Below, piece after piece: positions 1 to 5,276 of a DNA stretch of 5,759 bases. Both the position numbers and the translations under genes were made by a program. The DNA lies in contig CM001047.1 in assembly GCA_000183865.1 (NCBI GenBank), positions 1,077,400-1,083,158 of the forward strand. Direction: 5' to 3'. The stretch is from Listeria marthii FSL S4-120 (GTDB lineage: Bacteria > Bacillota > Bacilli > Lactobacillales > Listeriaceae). The first letter of the stretch is position 1. Every line of letters starts with the position of its first letter. The notes below the pieces were generated by a model that worked only from the letters and a program-made list of their open reading frames with translations, did no database searches and was not told where the DNA came from.

Positions 1-503
1 ATAATTTAATTTAAATTTAATTTCTATCACGAAAGAAATAATATGTTATCTGATTTTCCAAGCACGATTTTTAATAAAACTGTTTTTTGTGTTATTTCAG
101 CATATCAAAAACAATTCTGATAGACTATTCATAAAATTTCTTTTTACTTCACAAATAATATTGTAAAATGGGCTATGGGAGATTCAATTACGAGAGGAGA
201 ATAGGAAATCAATCGTACGAAAAAGGGCAAAGTTGATTTCACTAATTTTTCGTTTATGCTGTAAAACCTTTAACAAATTAAAAGCAACATGGGATTTTTG
301 TGTCTCGAACAACAACATATAAACAGCAGTGCAATCCAATACAATAAATTTAAAGAACCGTAACCTTATGAATGAATTCCGGATTGGAGTTTTTGGAGTA
401 TTACTATTCACGCACCCATATATATTCCTAATTCTTGCAATCTTGCTCGGTGGGGAAAAGAAACCGCCGCATGTATCAAAACTTAAAAAATAAACTATCT
501 TAA
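1..503. other. AT-rich stretch without a convincing gene
   Basis: No reading frame here has both a ribosome binding site and a recognisable product. The + strand frame that starts at 167 is open to 493 except for one TAA at 320-322; its last part encodes a short hydrophobic peptide, listed separately. An AGGAG at about 196-200 is not followed by a start codon at usable distance. A weak promoter-like pair (TTTACT at 143-148, TAAAAT at 164-169) has only a 15-nt spacer. An open frame on the - strand (184-522) has a TTG start, no ribosome binding site and no recognisable domain. The stretch may be regulatory, or the remains of a gene that used to precede the DUF4274 gene. Confidence 0.5.
368..493 (+). 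CDS. possible 41-aa single-pass membrane peptide or decayed membrane-protein C-terminus
   Basis: The frame encodes 41 residues: a short N-terminus (MNEFR), a hydrophobic segment at about residues 6-28, and a basic tail (EKKPP then SKLKK) ending in TAA. This is the shape of a small single-pass membrane protein. Against it, nothing like a Shine-Dalgarno sequence precedes the ATG. The same frame also continues upstream to a TAA at 320-322 and, beyond that stop, back to 167, which fits the tail end of a broken membrane-protein gene better than an independent gene. It ends 10 nt before the first possible start of the next gene. I do not recognise the family; it may be an accidental open frame. Confidence 0.2.
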   Translation: MNEFRIGVFGVLLFTHPYIFLILAILLGGEKKPPHVSKLKK

Positions 504-530
504 ATGACACCACGAAAAGCAAATCATCAA

Positions 531-1034
531 ATGAGTATTACAGAAGAAGAATTTGAAGAACAAGTTTCGGAGCTATTTATTCATTATCTAGAAAAATGTA
601 CACCGGAAGAAATTCATCAAGTGGTGGTAGAATGGAATTTTGATAATCCTAAGAAACCGATTTATTGGATTGCGAATTCGCCAAAAACGGATAAAGGAAC
701 GGCGTTAATGTTATTTTGGTTAATGGAGCCGGACTTTGCTTATCAGTTTGAAACAAGAGAAGAGATGGTTGAAAAAAGCAGTTGGTATGAGGAAGATTTT
801 GATATTGTAACTGTTCTGGAGAAAAATTACTTAGATGGGTTCTATCAAAATCAAGCATATGGGTATACACCACCAGCCGAGTTTCAAGATGAAGAAATGA
901 AAAGACCGATTGCGCGTGAATTGTTTGTTGCTTTGAACGGGATGGGAATTTCTGAGTCGGCGGATTGGGCAGATGGTTTTCCTCCTGAATTGCAGGAACG
1001 GTATAATGAACTAGCTGAGTCAGTGGAAGAGTAA
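531..1034 (+). CDS. DUF4274-like protein, immunity-type candidate (copy 1)
   Basis: This is a small acidic cytosolic protein of 167 residues with no signal peptide or membrane segment. From the ATG at 531, residues about 25-65 match my memory of the DUF4274 family: an EEIHQVV helix, a WNFD motif at 35-38 and DKGTAL at 54-59 followed by FW. A second shared block, TVLEKNYLDGFYQ (94-106), and the C-terminal DGF...ELQERYNEL are also present in the gene at 2016-2528, so the two are paralogs. Two in-frame starts exist, ATG 504 and ATG 531; neither has a good ribosome binding site, and a TAA lies directly before 504. I prefer 531 because it gives an N-terminus matching the paralog in length. DUF4274 proteins are uncharacterised; an immunity role is inferred from neighbours. 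A terminator follows at once, so it is probably transcribed alone or ends a unit. Confidence 0.75.
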   Translation: MSITEEEFEEQVSELFIHYLEKCTPEEIHQVVVEWNFDNPKKPIYWIANSPKTDKGTALMLFWLMEPDFAYQFETREEMVEKSSWYEEDFDIVTVLEKNYLDGFYQNQAYGYTPPAEFQDEEMKRPIARELFVALNGMGISESADWADGFPPELQERYNELAESVEE

Positions 1035-1065
1035 TCTTGATTCGATATTATTAAAAAAGGAATTC

Positions 1066-1103
1066 AAAGTCGAAAATCTTTTAGATAGGTTTTCGACTTT
1101 TTT
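1066..1103 (+). terminator. rho-independent terminator after DUF4274 copy 1
   Basis: An 11-bp perfect stem (AAAGTCGAAAA at 1066-1076 with TTTTCGACTTT at 1090-1100) encloses a 13-nt loop and runs into a T tract ending at 1103. It starts about 30 nt after the stop at 1034 and separates the first DUF4274 gene from the EF-Tu-like gene. The A-rich upstream arm could also allow weak function on the other strand. Confidence 0.88.
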
Positions 1104-1148
1104 ATTATTGGTGCTTTGAAGATATTAAAGAAGAGCAGGAGGGATTGA

Positions 1149-1454
1149 ATGAAATCACAGCAGATATTTATGGTGGAGATTACCTTTTATTCTCGGGCAA
1201 GAAAAACAGTTCCAGAAGCGGGGTATCGACCGCATTTCGTGATGGAGTTGGATGAGGAAAAGGAATATTTAGGCGTTGAAATTTACGATATAGAAGTGGA
1301 TGCGCTGGATTCGGCGGGATACGCCATGTGTACTTTTTTATATGAACAAGAGGGCGTAGGTTATAGTAAGATTCAACCAAATAAGTCTTTTATGGTTGTG
1401 GAGGGTGCGAATGTTGTTGGGAGAGGGAAAGTAATTAATTTTCCGATTGTTTAA
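1149..1454 (+). CDS. stand-alone EF-Tu domain III-like protein
   Basis: This 101-residue protein resembles only the C-terminal beta-barrel (domain III) of elongation factor Tu, with no GTPase domain and no room for one. Visible family features, in order, are ITFYSRARKT (11-20), GYRPHF (25-30, the counterpart of the GYRPQF loop of EF-Tu), a central strand with LGVEIYDIEV, and a C-terminal FMVVEGANVVGRGK (81-94) matching the F-x-I-x-E-G...VG-x-G-x-V closing strands of EF-Tu. The start is secure: AGGAGGG lies at 1137-1143, five bases before the ATG. It sits 33 nt after the upstream terminator's T tract, and I see no clear promoter in that gap. The true function is unknown. It could mimic EF-Tu as a decoy for a toxin or bind an EF-Tu partner; both are inference. 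The domain assignment is fairly sure, the role is not. Confidence 0.8.
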   Translation: MKSQQIFMVEITFYSRARKTVPEAGYRPHFVMELDEEKEYLGVEIYDIEVDALDSAGYAMCTFLYEQEGVGYSKIQPNKSFMVVEGANVVGRGKVINFPIV

Positions 1455-1476
1455 TAATTCTCAACTCAGTTATAAT
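1447..1476 (+). promoter_or_regulatory. candidate sigma-A promoter ahead of the NTF2-like gene
   Basis: A perfect -10 box TATAAT (1471-1476) has a weak -35 (TTGTTT, 1447-1452) at an 18-nt spacing. Transcription would begin near 1483, giving a leader of about 30 nt before the ATG at 1514. It overlaps the last codons and stop of the EF-Tu-like gene and would let the next two genes be expressed independently of it. The weak -35 keeps this tentative. Confidence 0.45.
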
Positions 1477-1501
1477 GGATAGGCAAACAAAAATTACTTT
1501 C

Positions 1502-1508
1502 AGGAGTG
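1502..1508 (+). promoter_or_regulatory. Shine-Dalgarno that fixes the NTF2-like start
   Basis: AGGAGTG lies five bases before the ATG at 1514. The in-frame ATG at 1475 has no ribosome binding site and falls inside the putative -10 box TATAAT, so it is probably not translated. This decides for the shorter protein. Confidence 0.8.
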
Positions 1509-1513
1509 TTGAT

Positions 1514-1987
1514 ATGACGGAGCAAGAACAGAAAGATTATTTACTCGAAAAAGTAGTAGCTTATTGTCAGAAGTGGAATGCTTATGAAGCGGATATTTTT
1601 GATCAGCACAGTATGGAAGAGGCGGAATTGAGAAATGAATTTCCTGGTGTGGATTTTCATTATGCGAAAAGAACGGATTGGTTTAAGAAGTTTGCAAGCT
1701 TAATAACGCCACTTTTTGATGAATATTGTACGGATAAGCATCGCGCGTATGTGGATGTGAAGCAACACAGTTTTGGATTTCCGGTGAAATTTAATGGGGT
1801 CGAGGATTCGGTCGAAGCGAACGTGGAGTTGAAAAACAAAAATCGGGCGGAGGTTTATATTAAAAGTCAAACCAATTTTGATGATGAATACTTGTTTGTG
1901 CTTTTGCGTAAAGCCGATGAGTGGAAAATAGATAGTTATAAAAATAGAAGATATCGCAGTGAAAAATGGCAAAATAAATTGCTTTAA
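1514..1987 (+). CDS. NTF2-fold immunity-like protein
   Basis: This is a predicted soluble protein of 157 residues. It begins with a long helical region (about 1-75) containing charged and aromatic residues (WNAYEADIFD, RTDWFKKFASLITPLFDEY) and ends in a strand-rich half: VKFNG, EANVELKN, RAEVYIKS, YLFVLLRKADEWKIDSYK. The closing pattern, an alternating hydrophobic strand followed by W-K-I-x-S-x-K, is typical of NTF2-fold immunity proteins of polymorphic toxin systems. I recognise the fold pattern, not a specific family, so the assignment is moderate. The ATG at 1514 is chosen for its ribosome binding site. The gene is 59 nt after the EF-Tu-like gene and 28 nt before the second DUF4274-like gene, suggesting co-transcription with the latter. 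A function in protecting the cell from a toxin is inferred; no cognate toxin is in the window. Confidence 0.65.
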   Translation: MTEQEQKDYLLEKVVAYCQKWNAYEADIFDQHSMEEAELRNEFPGVDFHYAKRTDWFKKFASLITPLFDEYCTDKHRAYVDVKQHSFGFPVKFNGVEDSVEANVELKNKNRAEVYIKSQTNFDDEYLFVLLRKADEWKIDSYKNRRYRSEKWQNKLL

Positions 1988-2015
1988 ATATAGTTATTAT
2001 TTTGGCGGTATTGTA

Positions 2016-2528
2016 ATGGACAACGAGAAGATAGCGACACAAGAAAAAGCGATTTGGGAAGAGTTTCTTTCTGGGGTAAGTGCAGAAGATTTATTTCGGT
2101 CAGTGGTAACGGCGAGTTATGGTGATATTCGTTTGGATTCTCCGCTTACAAAGAAAATAGTGAATGATGCAAGTGTGGATAAAGCGGTGGCGCTGGCTTT
2201 TTACTGGAGATTAGCTCCGCGTTATAAAAAGCAGTATGCGACTATTCAGGATGTTCCAGAATGGTTACAAGAAGAATATCAATTAATTACGATTTTGGAA
2301 GAGAAATTTGTGAATGGTTTTTATCAAAAGGAAGAAATTTATTATGATCCTAAATCGGATTTTGGAACGAATTGGACGATGGATTATTTAGAATGCGATC
2401 CGGAAAAAACATTGCCGAGTGTGATGGAGCAGGCGATTAACGGGGACGCTTTCGTTGATGAGCCTTATGATGTTTTTGAAGATGGGCTGCCTTTTGCGTT
2501 AGCAGAGCGGGTTTCTGAGTTGTATTAA
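2016..2528 (+). CDS. DUF4274-like protein, immunity-type candidate (copy 2)
   Basis: This is a 170-residue acidic cytosolic protein and a divergent paralog of the protein encoded at 531-1034. Shared landmarks, in order, are the SAEDLFRSVV helix (22-31; EEIHQVV in copy 1), DKAVAL with YW (55-64; DKGTAL with FW in copy 1), TILEEKFVNGFYQ (92-104; TVLEKNYLDGFYQ in copy 1), and DGLPFALAERVSEL at the C-terminus. It differs in lacking the WNFD motif (ASYGD instead) and in a shorter middle segment. The frame is open further upstream to 1959, but that ATG lies inside the previous gene and has no binding site; the ATG at 2016 has a modest GGCGGT at 2004-2009. The gene follows the NTF2-like gene by 28 nt and probably shares its promoter. 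The function is unknown; immunity to a toxin is inferred from context. Confidence 0.72.
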   Translation: MDNEKIATQEKAIWEEFLSGVSAEDLFRSVVTASYGDIRLDSPLTKKIVNDASVDKAVALAFYWRLAPRYKKQYATIQDVPEWLQEEYQLITILEEKFVNGFYQKEEIYYDPKSDFGTNWTMDYLECDPEKTLPSVMEQAINGDAFVDEPYDVFEDGLPFALAERVSELY

Positions 2529-2557
2529 TCACGTATTCTAATAAGTATAGGTGGTAG

Positions 2558-2588
2558 TTGAATCGGTGGAAAGTAGTAAATGTATACT
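2558..2588 (+). promoter_or_regulatory. weak candidate promoter for the unknown gene at 2655
   Basis: TTGAAT (2558-2563) and TATACT (2583-2588) are good hexamers, but their spacer is 19 nt, longer than optimal. They lie in the 126-nt gap after the second DUF4274-like gene, which has no visible terminator hairpin. Read-through from upstream is an equal possibility. Confidence 0.3.
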
Positions 2589-2654
2589 TGATAAAGCCAT
2601 TAAACGAAAAATTAGCTTATAACCAGCATACACAATGACTGAGGAGGGAAAATA

Positions 2655-3185
2655 TTGATTCCATCTTATTTGAAAAACACTGCTAAAGAGGTAAGTATCA
2701 ATGATTTTCTTAATGTAGAAATAGTAACAACAAGTAACGAGGAAACTTTTGACATTTTATATTGTGGAACGCTTAAAGAAATAGAAAGTGATCAGTTAAT
2801 TACTGGGGAAGCATACGAAATCCCATTAAAAATTATAGCGAAAAGCACTTTATCTGGGAAAGAAATTTTGCTTTATGATGGCGCATTTTATGGGTATGAT
2901 AGTATGTTTTGTGATGAGTTTGAAGAAGAGGCTACGCAAAATAGAGAATTACAAAAATATCCTATAAATAAGTTGTCTAACATTCGTTTATCTATAGGAA
3001 TTGGCATTGATTATGAATCAGAGAAAGAAATTTATGAATTTGACGAAAATGGCAATGTAGTTCTAATTGATGATAGACGTATCCCATGGGAACAAGTGAA
3101 AACGGACGGTTTTGATTTTCTTGAAATAACAGCAACAGATGAAAATGGGGAGTCTTTATTAATTTTGACAGAAGAACTTGCTTAA
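2655..3185 (+). CDS. unrecognised acidic cytosolic protein with TTG start
   Basis: I do not recognise this 176-residue protein. It is strongly acidic, with no signal peptide or membrane segment, and appears rich in beta strands: VEIVTTS, TFDILYCGTL, EIPLKIIAKS, KEILLYDGAFYGYD, IRLSIGIGIDY and FLEITATD alternate with charged turns, and a D/E-rich stretch (CDEFEEEA) lies near residues 86-93. The start is TTG at 2655, supported by a near-perfect ribosome binding site, GAGGAGGG at 2641-2648, six bases upstream; no ATG fits that site. A hand count over about 240 bases of the gene gives roughly 32% GC, against about 40% in parts of the upstream neighbour, hinting at a different origin. The next gene starts 22 nt downstream and is likely co-transcribed. 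Small size and context would allow another immunity protein, but nothing in the sequence proves it. Confidence 0.7.
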   Translation: MIPSYLKNTAKEVSINDFLNVEIVTTSNEETFDILYCGTLKEIESDQLITGEAYEIPLKIIAKSTLSGKEILLYDGAFYGYDSMFCDEFEEEATQNRELQKYPINKLSNIRLSIGIGIDYESEKEIYEFDENGNVVLIDDRRIPWEQVKTDGFDFLEITATDENGESLLILTEELA

Positions 3186-3207
3186 ATAAAAAATAGGAAG
3201 TTGAAAA

Positions 3208-3642
3208 ATGATACTTATAAATAAACGAGCGAAAAAAGAAGATTACCAGACGATTTTAGCGGTTTGGGAAAGGTCAGTTATCGCAACGCATGATTTTTTA
3301 ACTGCGGAAGATAGGCAGTTTTATAAAGAGCAGATTCCGGGGTTTTTAGATCATGTGGAGTTGCTTTTGTGGTTTTCTGGTGAGGAAGTCATTGGTTTTA
3401 GTGGGACGAGCGAGCGGGAACTAGATATGCTTTTTATTGATCCGGCGTTTACGGGTCAAGGTTTTGGAAGTCAGATTCTTGCTTGGTTAACCGAAGAGAA
3501 GCAGATAAACCAAGTGGATGTGAATGAACAGAACGAAAATGCCAAGTGGTTTTATTTGAAGCATGGGTTTGTGGTTGCTTCTAGGAGTGAAGTGGATGGA
3601 TTTGGGAAGGCGTATCCTATACTTCATTTGGAAAGGGTGTAA
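3208..3642 (+). CDS. GNAT family N-acetyltransferase, YjaB-like
   Basis: This 144-residue protein is expected to transfer an acetyl group from acetyl-CoA to an amine in the cytosol; the substrate is unknown. It resembles E. coli YjaB along its whole length as I remember it: W-x-RSV-x-ATHDFL near residues 20-31, MLFIDP (74-79), the acetyl-CoA loop TGQGFGS (82-88), VDVNEQNENA (103-112), FYLKHGF (115-121) with Tyr116 in the usual general-acid position, and RSEVDGFGKAYP (126-137). The first position of the Q/R-x-x-G-x-G loop is Thr82, not Gln or Arg. The length is normal for a single-domain GNAT. The ATG has AGGAAG eight bases upstream and lies 22 nt after the previous gene, so the two are probably one transcript. 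A terminator follows directly. Confidence 0.92.
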   Translation: MILINKRAKKEDYQTILAVWERSVIATHDFLTAEDRQFYKEQIPGFLDHVELLLWFSGEEVIGFSGTSERELDMLFIDPAFTGQGFGSQILAWLTEEKQINQVDVNEQNENAKWFYLKHGFVVASRSEVDGFGKAYPILHLERV

Positions 3643-3657
3643 GTGAATATATCCAAT

Positions 3658-3685
3658 AAAAAAGAGCAGATGAATGCTCTTTTTT
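3658..3685. terminator. bidirectional rho-independent terminator between convergent genes
   Basis: A perfect 11-bp stem (AAAAAAGAGCA at 3658-3668 with TGCTCTTTTTT at 3675-3685) encloses a 6-nt loop. The A and T runs form the U tail in either direction, so one hairpin can end both the acetyltransferase transcript (+) and the hydrolase operon (-). Its last base is the last base of the hydrolase stop codon, a very compact arrangement. Confidence 0.93.
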
Positions 3686-4683
3686 CATTGCTCTGAAACA
3701 ACCTTCTCACAGTAATCAAGATAAGCATCATCCACTAAAAAATATTTTGGAACCATTAATCCAACCACATTAATGAGTAGCTCTGAATTAGCAATTACTG
3801 GATTAATCATTTGATGCTTAACATTAGAAATCATTTGGACTTCTAAGCTTGCTTGTTTTACAACCTGCGTGTAAACATCTTTCGTTTCCGCTGAATCAAC
3901 ATTTTCATCCTTTTCAGCTAAAACGAGATAGAGTTTTGCTTGTACTTTTGCCAGGTCTTCGGTGGCATCTGCGGTCATATTTTTACGTACAAAATCGTAG
4001 CGTTCTGAGGACATTTCTTCTTTACCACCGTTTTGTTTGTAGCGTTCATAGGTTTCATTTTTAGAGATGAGTTTGCTGTCTGTGAGGAAATTTTGTTTTG
4101 CTTGGATGATTTCTTTATTTGTGGCGCCAGCGTTTTTGACTTGTGCTCCGGTATTGTATTCTCCTTGACGCATCCAGTTGATAGCAGGGGCTGCGAGTAT
4201 GGAAAAATCAATATCTTTATTTGCATTGATTACTTTTGGAATTACCCAACCGGCTTGGCTAGCTCCCCATAAACCAATCTTAGTGGTGCTATCTGGATAT
4301 TTCACTTTCATCCATTCGATAACTTGATTGACTTCATTTGCACGGTCATCCATGGATTGATCTAGCCAATTACCGGATGACTTGCCAACGCCTAGTTTAT
4401 CCCAAGAAACAGAGATATAGCCTTGTTTGGCGAATCGTTCCATCAGCGGTTTATAGCCACCATTTTGCGTTGCTTCTTGTGCTCCGTCGCCATGCACGAA
4501 TACGATGATGCCTTTTGGTTTGTCGTGTTTTGGGGTAGTGACGACAGCGGATAGATCTCCACCAGTTGTTGGAATGGTAACTCTTTTTTCGGTCATTTCG
4601 TAATCATTTCCGATAAAAAGTAGCACTACTAAAATAACGACAATTCCACTTATCATGATAGTTATTTTCTTCCAAAGTTTCAT
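3685..4683 (-). CDS. membrane-anchored or exported alpha/beta hydrolase (S9/DLH-like)
   Basis: This 332-residue serine hydrolase begins with a positive N-terminus (MKLWKK) and a hydrophobic segment at about residues 7-24, a signal anchor or uncleaved signal with no lipobox cysteine, so the catalytic domain likely faces outside. Residues about 35-315 form the alpha/beta-hydrolase fold: VFVHGDG (61-67, oxyanion loop), W-D-K-x-G-x-G-x-S (94-102), nucleophile elbow GASQAG (140-145, Ser142), acid Asp259 in LAEKDENV, and His290 in VKHQ. The core holds a helical lid at about 180-245. Family members are esterases or acyl-peptidases; the substrate is unknown. I start at ATG 4683, which overlaps the previous stop as ATGA and has GGAGTGG at 4689-4695; a GTG at 4692 would add three residues but has no suitable site. 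It is the last gene of a three-gene operon. Confidence 0.9.
   Translation of the reverse strand: MKLWKKITIMISGIVVILVVLLFIGNDYEMTEKRVTIPTTGGDLSAVVTTPKHDKPKGIIVFVHGDGAQEATQNGGYKPLMERFAKQGYISVSWDKLGVGKSSGNWLDQSMDDRANEVNQVIEWMKVKYPDSTTKIGLWGASQAGWVIPKVINANKDIDFSILAAPAINWMRQGEYNTGAQVKNAGATNKEIIQAKQNFLTDSKLISKNETYERYKQNGGKEEMSSERYDFVRKNMTADATEDLAKVQAKLYLVLAEKDENVDSAETKDVYTQVVKQASLEVQMISNVKHQMINPVIANSELLINVVGLMVPKYFLVDDAYLDYCEKVVSEQ
4680..4683 (-). other. ATGA stop/start overlap, acetyltransferase to hydrolase
   Basis: The TGA of the acetyltransferase and the ATG of the hydrolase share the bases ATGA, with GGAGTGG five bases upstream. This arrangement supports translational coupling and decides the hydrolase start. 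Confidence 0.85.
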
Positions 4684-5276
4684 TGTATCCACTCCATTTT
4701 ATGCCATTCTTTGATACCAGTTAACACACCCATGAATGTGCTATTTTCTTTTTCAATCACTTGGAATCCTAAATGTTGATAAAGCAGATAGGCGCCAGTA
4801 TTGGTTTTTGCAACGTATAACGTGATTTGTTCGTCTTGAAAAGTTTCTATACAATGCGTTAGGAGCTTTTTTCCGATACCTTGGCCACGAAAATCTGGTG
4901 AAACGGTTATAAAATCAATGTATCGTTCTCTGGAAGTTGGTTTGTGTGATAGTAGGCTGAGTAAGAGCATTAATTTAAGACGTTGTGAAAATGACAGAAA
5001 TTTACTTATTGAATGATAAAATTGGCGGTGAGAATCGCCCTTACTTGTTAAAAATACGCAACCGCAAACTTTCTCATCATGTGTTGCAATTAGCAAATTT
5101 TCGCCTTTTTCGGTATAAATGTAGTGGCAAAGGGCATAAATAATGACCTGTACTTCAGCTTCCGAAAATAGTGCTTTTGTGAACTTTGATTTAAACCCCG
5201 CGCAAACTAAAAATACAACTTCCTCCAATATACTTTCTTTCTCAAATGTGGTGATGTTTTTTATCGAAATAGTCAT
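4680..5276 (-). CDS. GNAT family N-acetyltransferase
   Basis: This is a 198-residue acetyl-CoA-dependent N-acetyltransferase of the cytosol; the acceptor is unknown. The core motif is complete: IDFITVSPDFRGQGIGKKLL (120-139) contains the R-G-Q-G-I-G pyrophosphate loop (130-135), followed by LYVAKTNTGAYLLYQHLGF (153-171), with Tyr166 in the usual general-acid position. The N-terminal half (1-110) carries a longer substrate region, including a hydrophobic helix KLMLLLSLLS (101-110), that makes it larger than a minimal GNAT. It is unrelated in detail to the YjaB-like acetyltransferase at 3208-3642. Its ATG overlaps the stop of the MerR-type gene by 4 nt, and its TGA overlaps the hydrolase ATG by 4 nt, so translation of all three is probably coupled. 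Confidence 0.9.
   Translation of the reverse strand: MTISIKNITTFEKESILEEVVFLVCAGFKSKFTKALFSEAEVQVIIYALCHYIYTEKGENLLIATHDEKVCGCVFLTSKGDSHRQFYHSISKFLSFSQRLKLMLLLSLLSHKPTSRERYIDFITVSPDFRGQGIGKKLLTHCIETFQDEQITLYVAKTNTGAYLLYQHLGFQVIEKENSTFMGVLTGIKEWHKMEWIQ
5273..5276 (-). other. ATGA stop/start overlap, regulator to acetyltransferase
   Basis: The TGA of the MerR-type gene and the ATG of the acetyltransferase share the bases ATGA, with GGAAGTG about seven bases upstream. With the second overlap it shows one polycistronic unit. Confidence 0.88.

Noticed and set aside
393..426. Possible promoter TTGGAG / TATATT ahead of the first DUF4274-like gene.
   Set aside because: The spacer is 22 nt (20 for the overlapping TATATA), too long for a sigma-A promoter, and the -35 match is poor.
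449..460. GGGGAAAA as a possible sigma-B -10 element.
   Set aside because: No GTTT-like -35 element lies at the proper distance upstream.
184..522. A 112-codon open frame on the - strand in the AT-rich region.
   Set aside because: It starts at TTG without a ribosome binding site, overlaps the beginning of the DUF4274-like gene and has no recognisable domain; its composition looks like the antisense of AT-rich DNA.
1475..1513. A 13-residue N-terminal extension of the NTF2-like protein from ATG 1475.
   Set aside because: No ribosome binding site precedes it, the ATG lies within the putative -10 box, and AGGAGTG stands before ATG 1514.
1959..2015. A 19-residue N-terminal extension of the second DUF4274-like protein from ATG 1959.
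   Set aside because: It lies inside the previous gene, lacks a ribosome binding site, and would not match the length of its paralog.
3849..4272. Open frames on the + strand inside the hydrolase gene (3849-4064 and 4033-4272).
   Set aside because: They are antisense shadows of a well supported hydrolase and have no recognisable domain.
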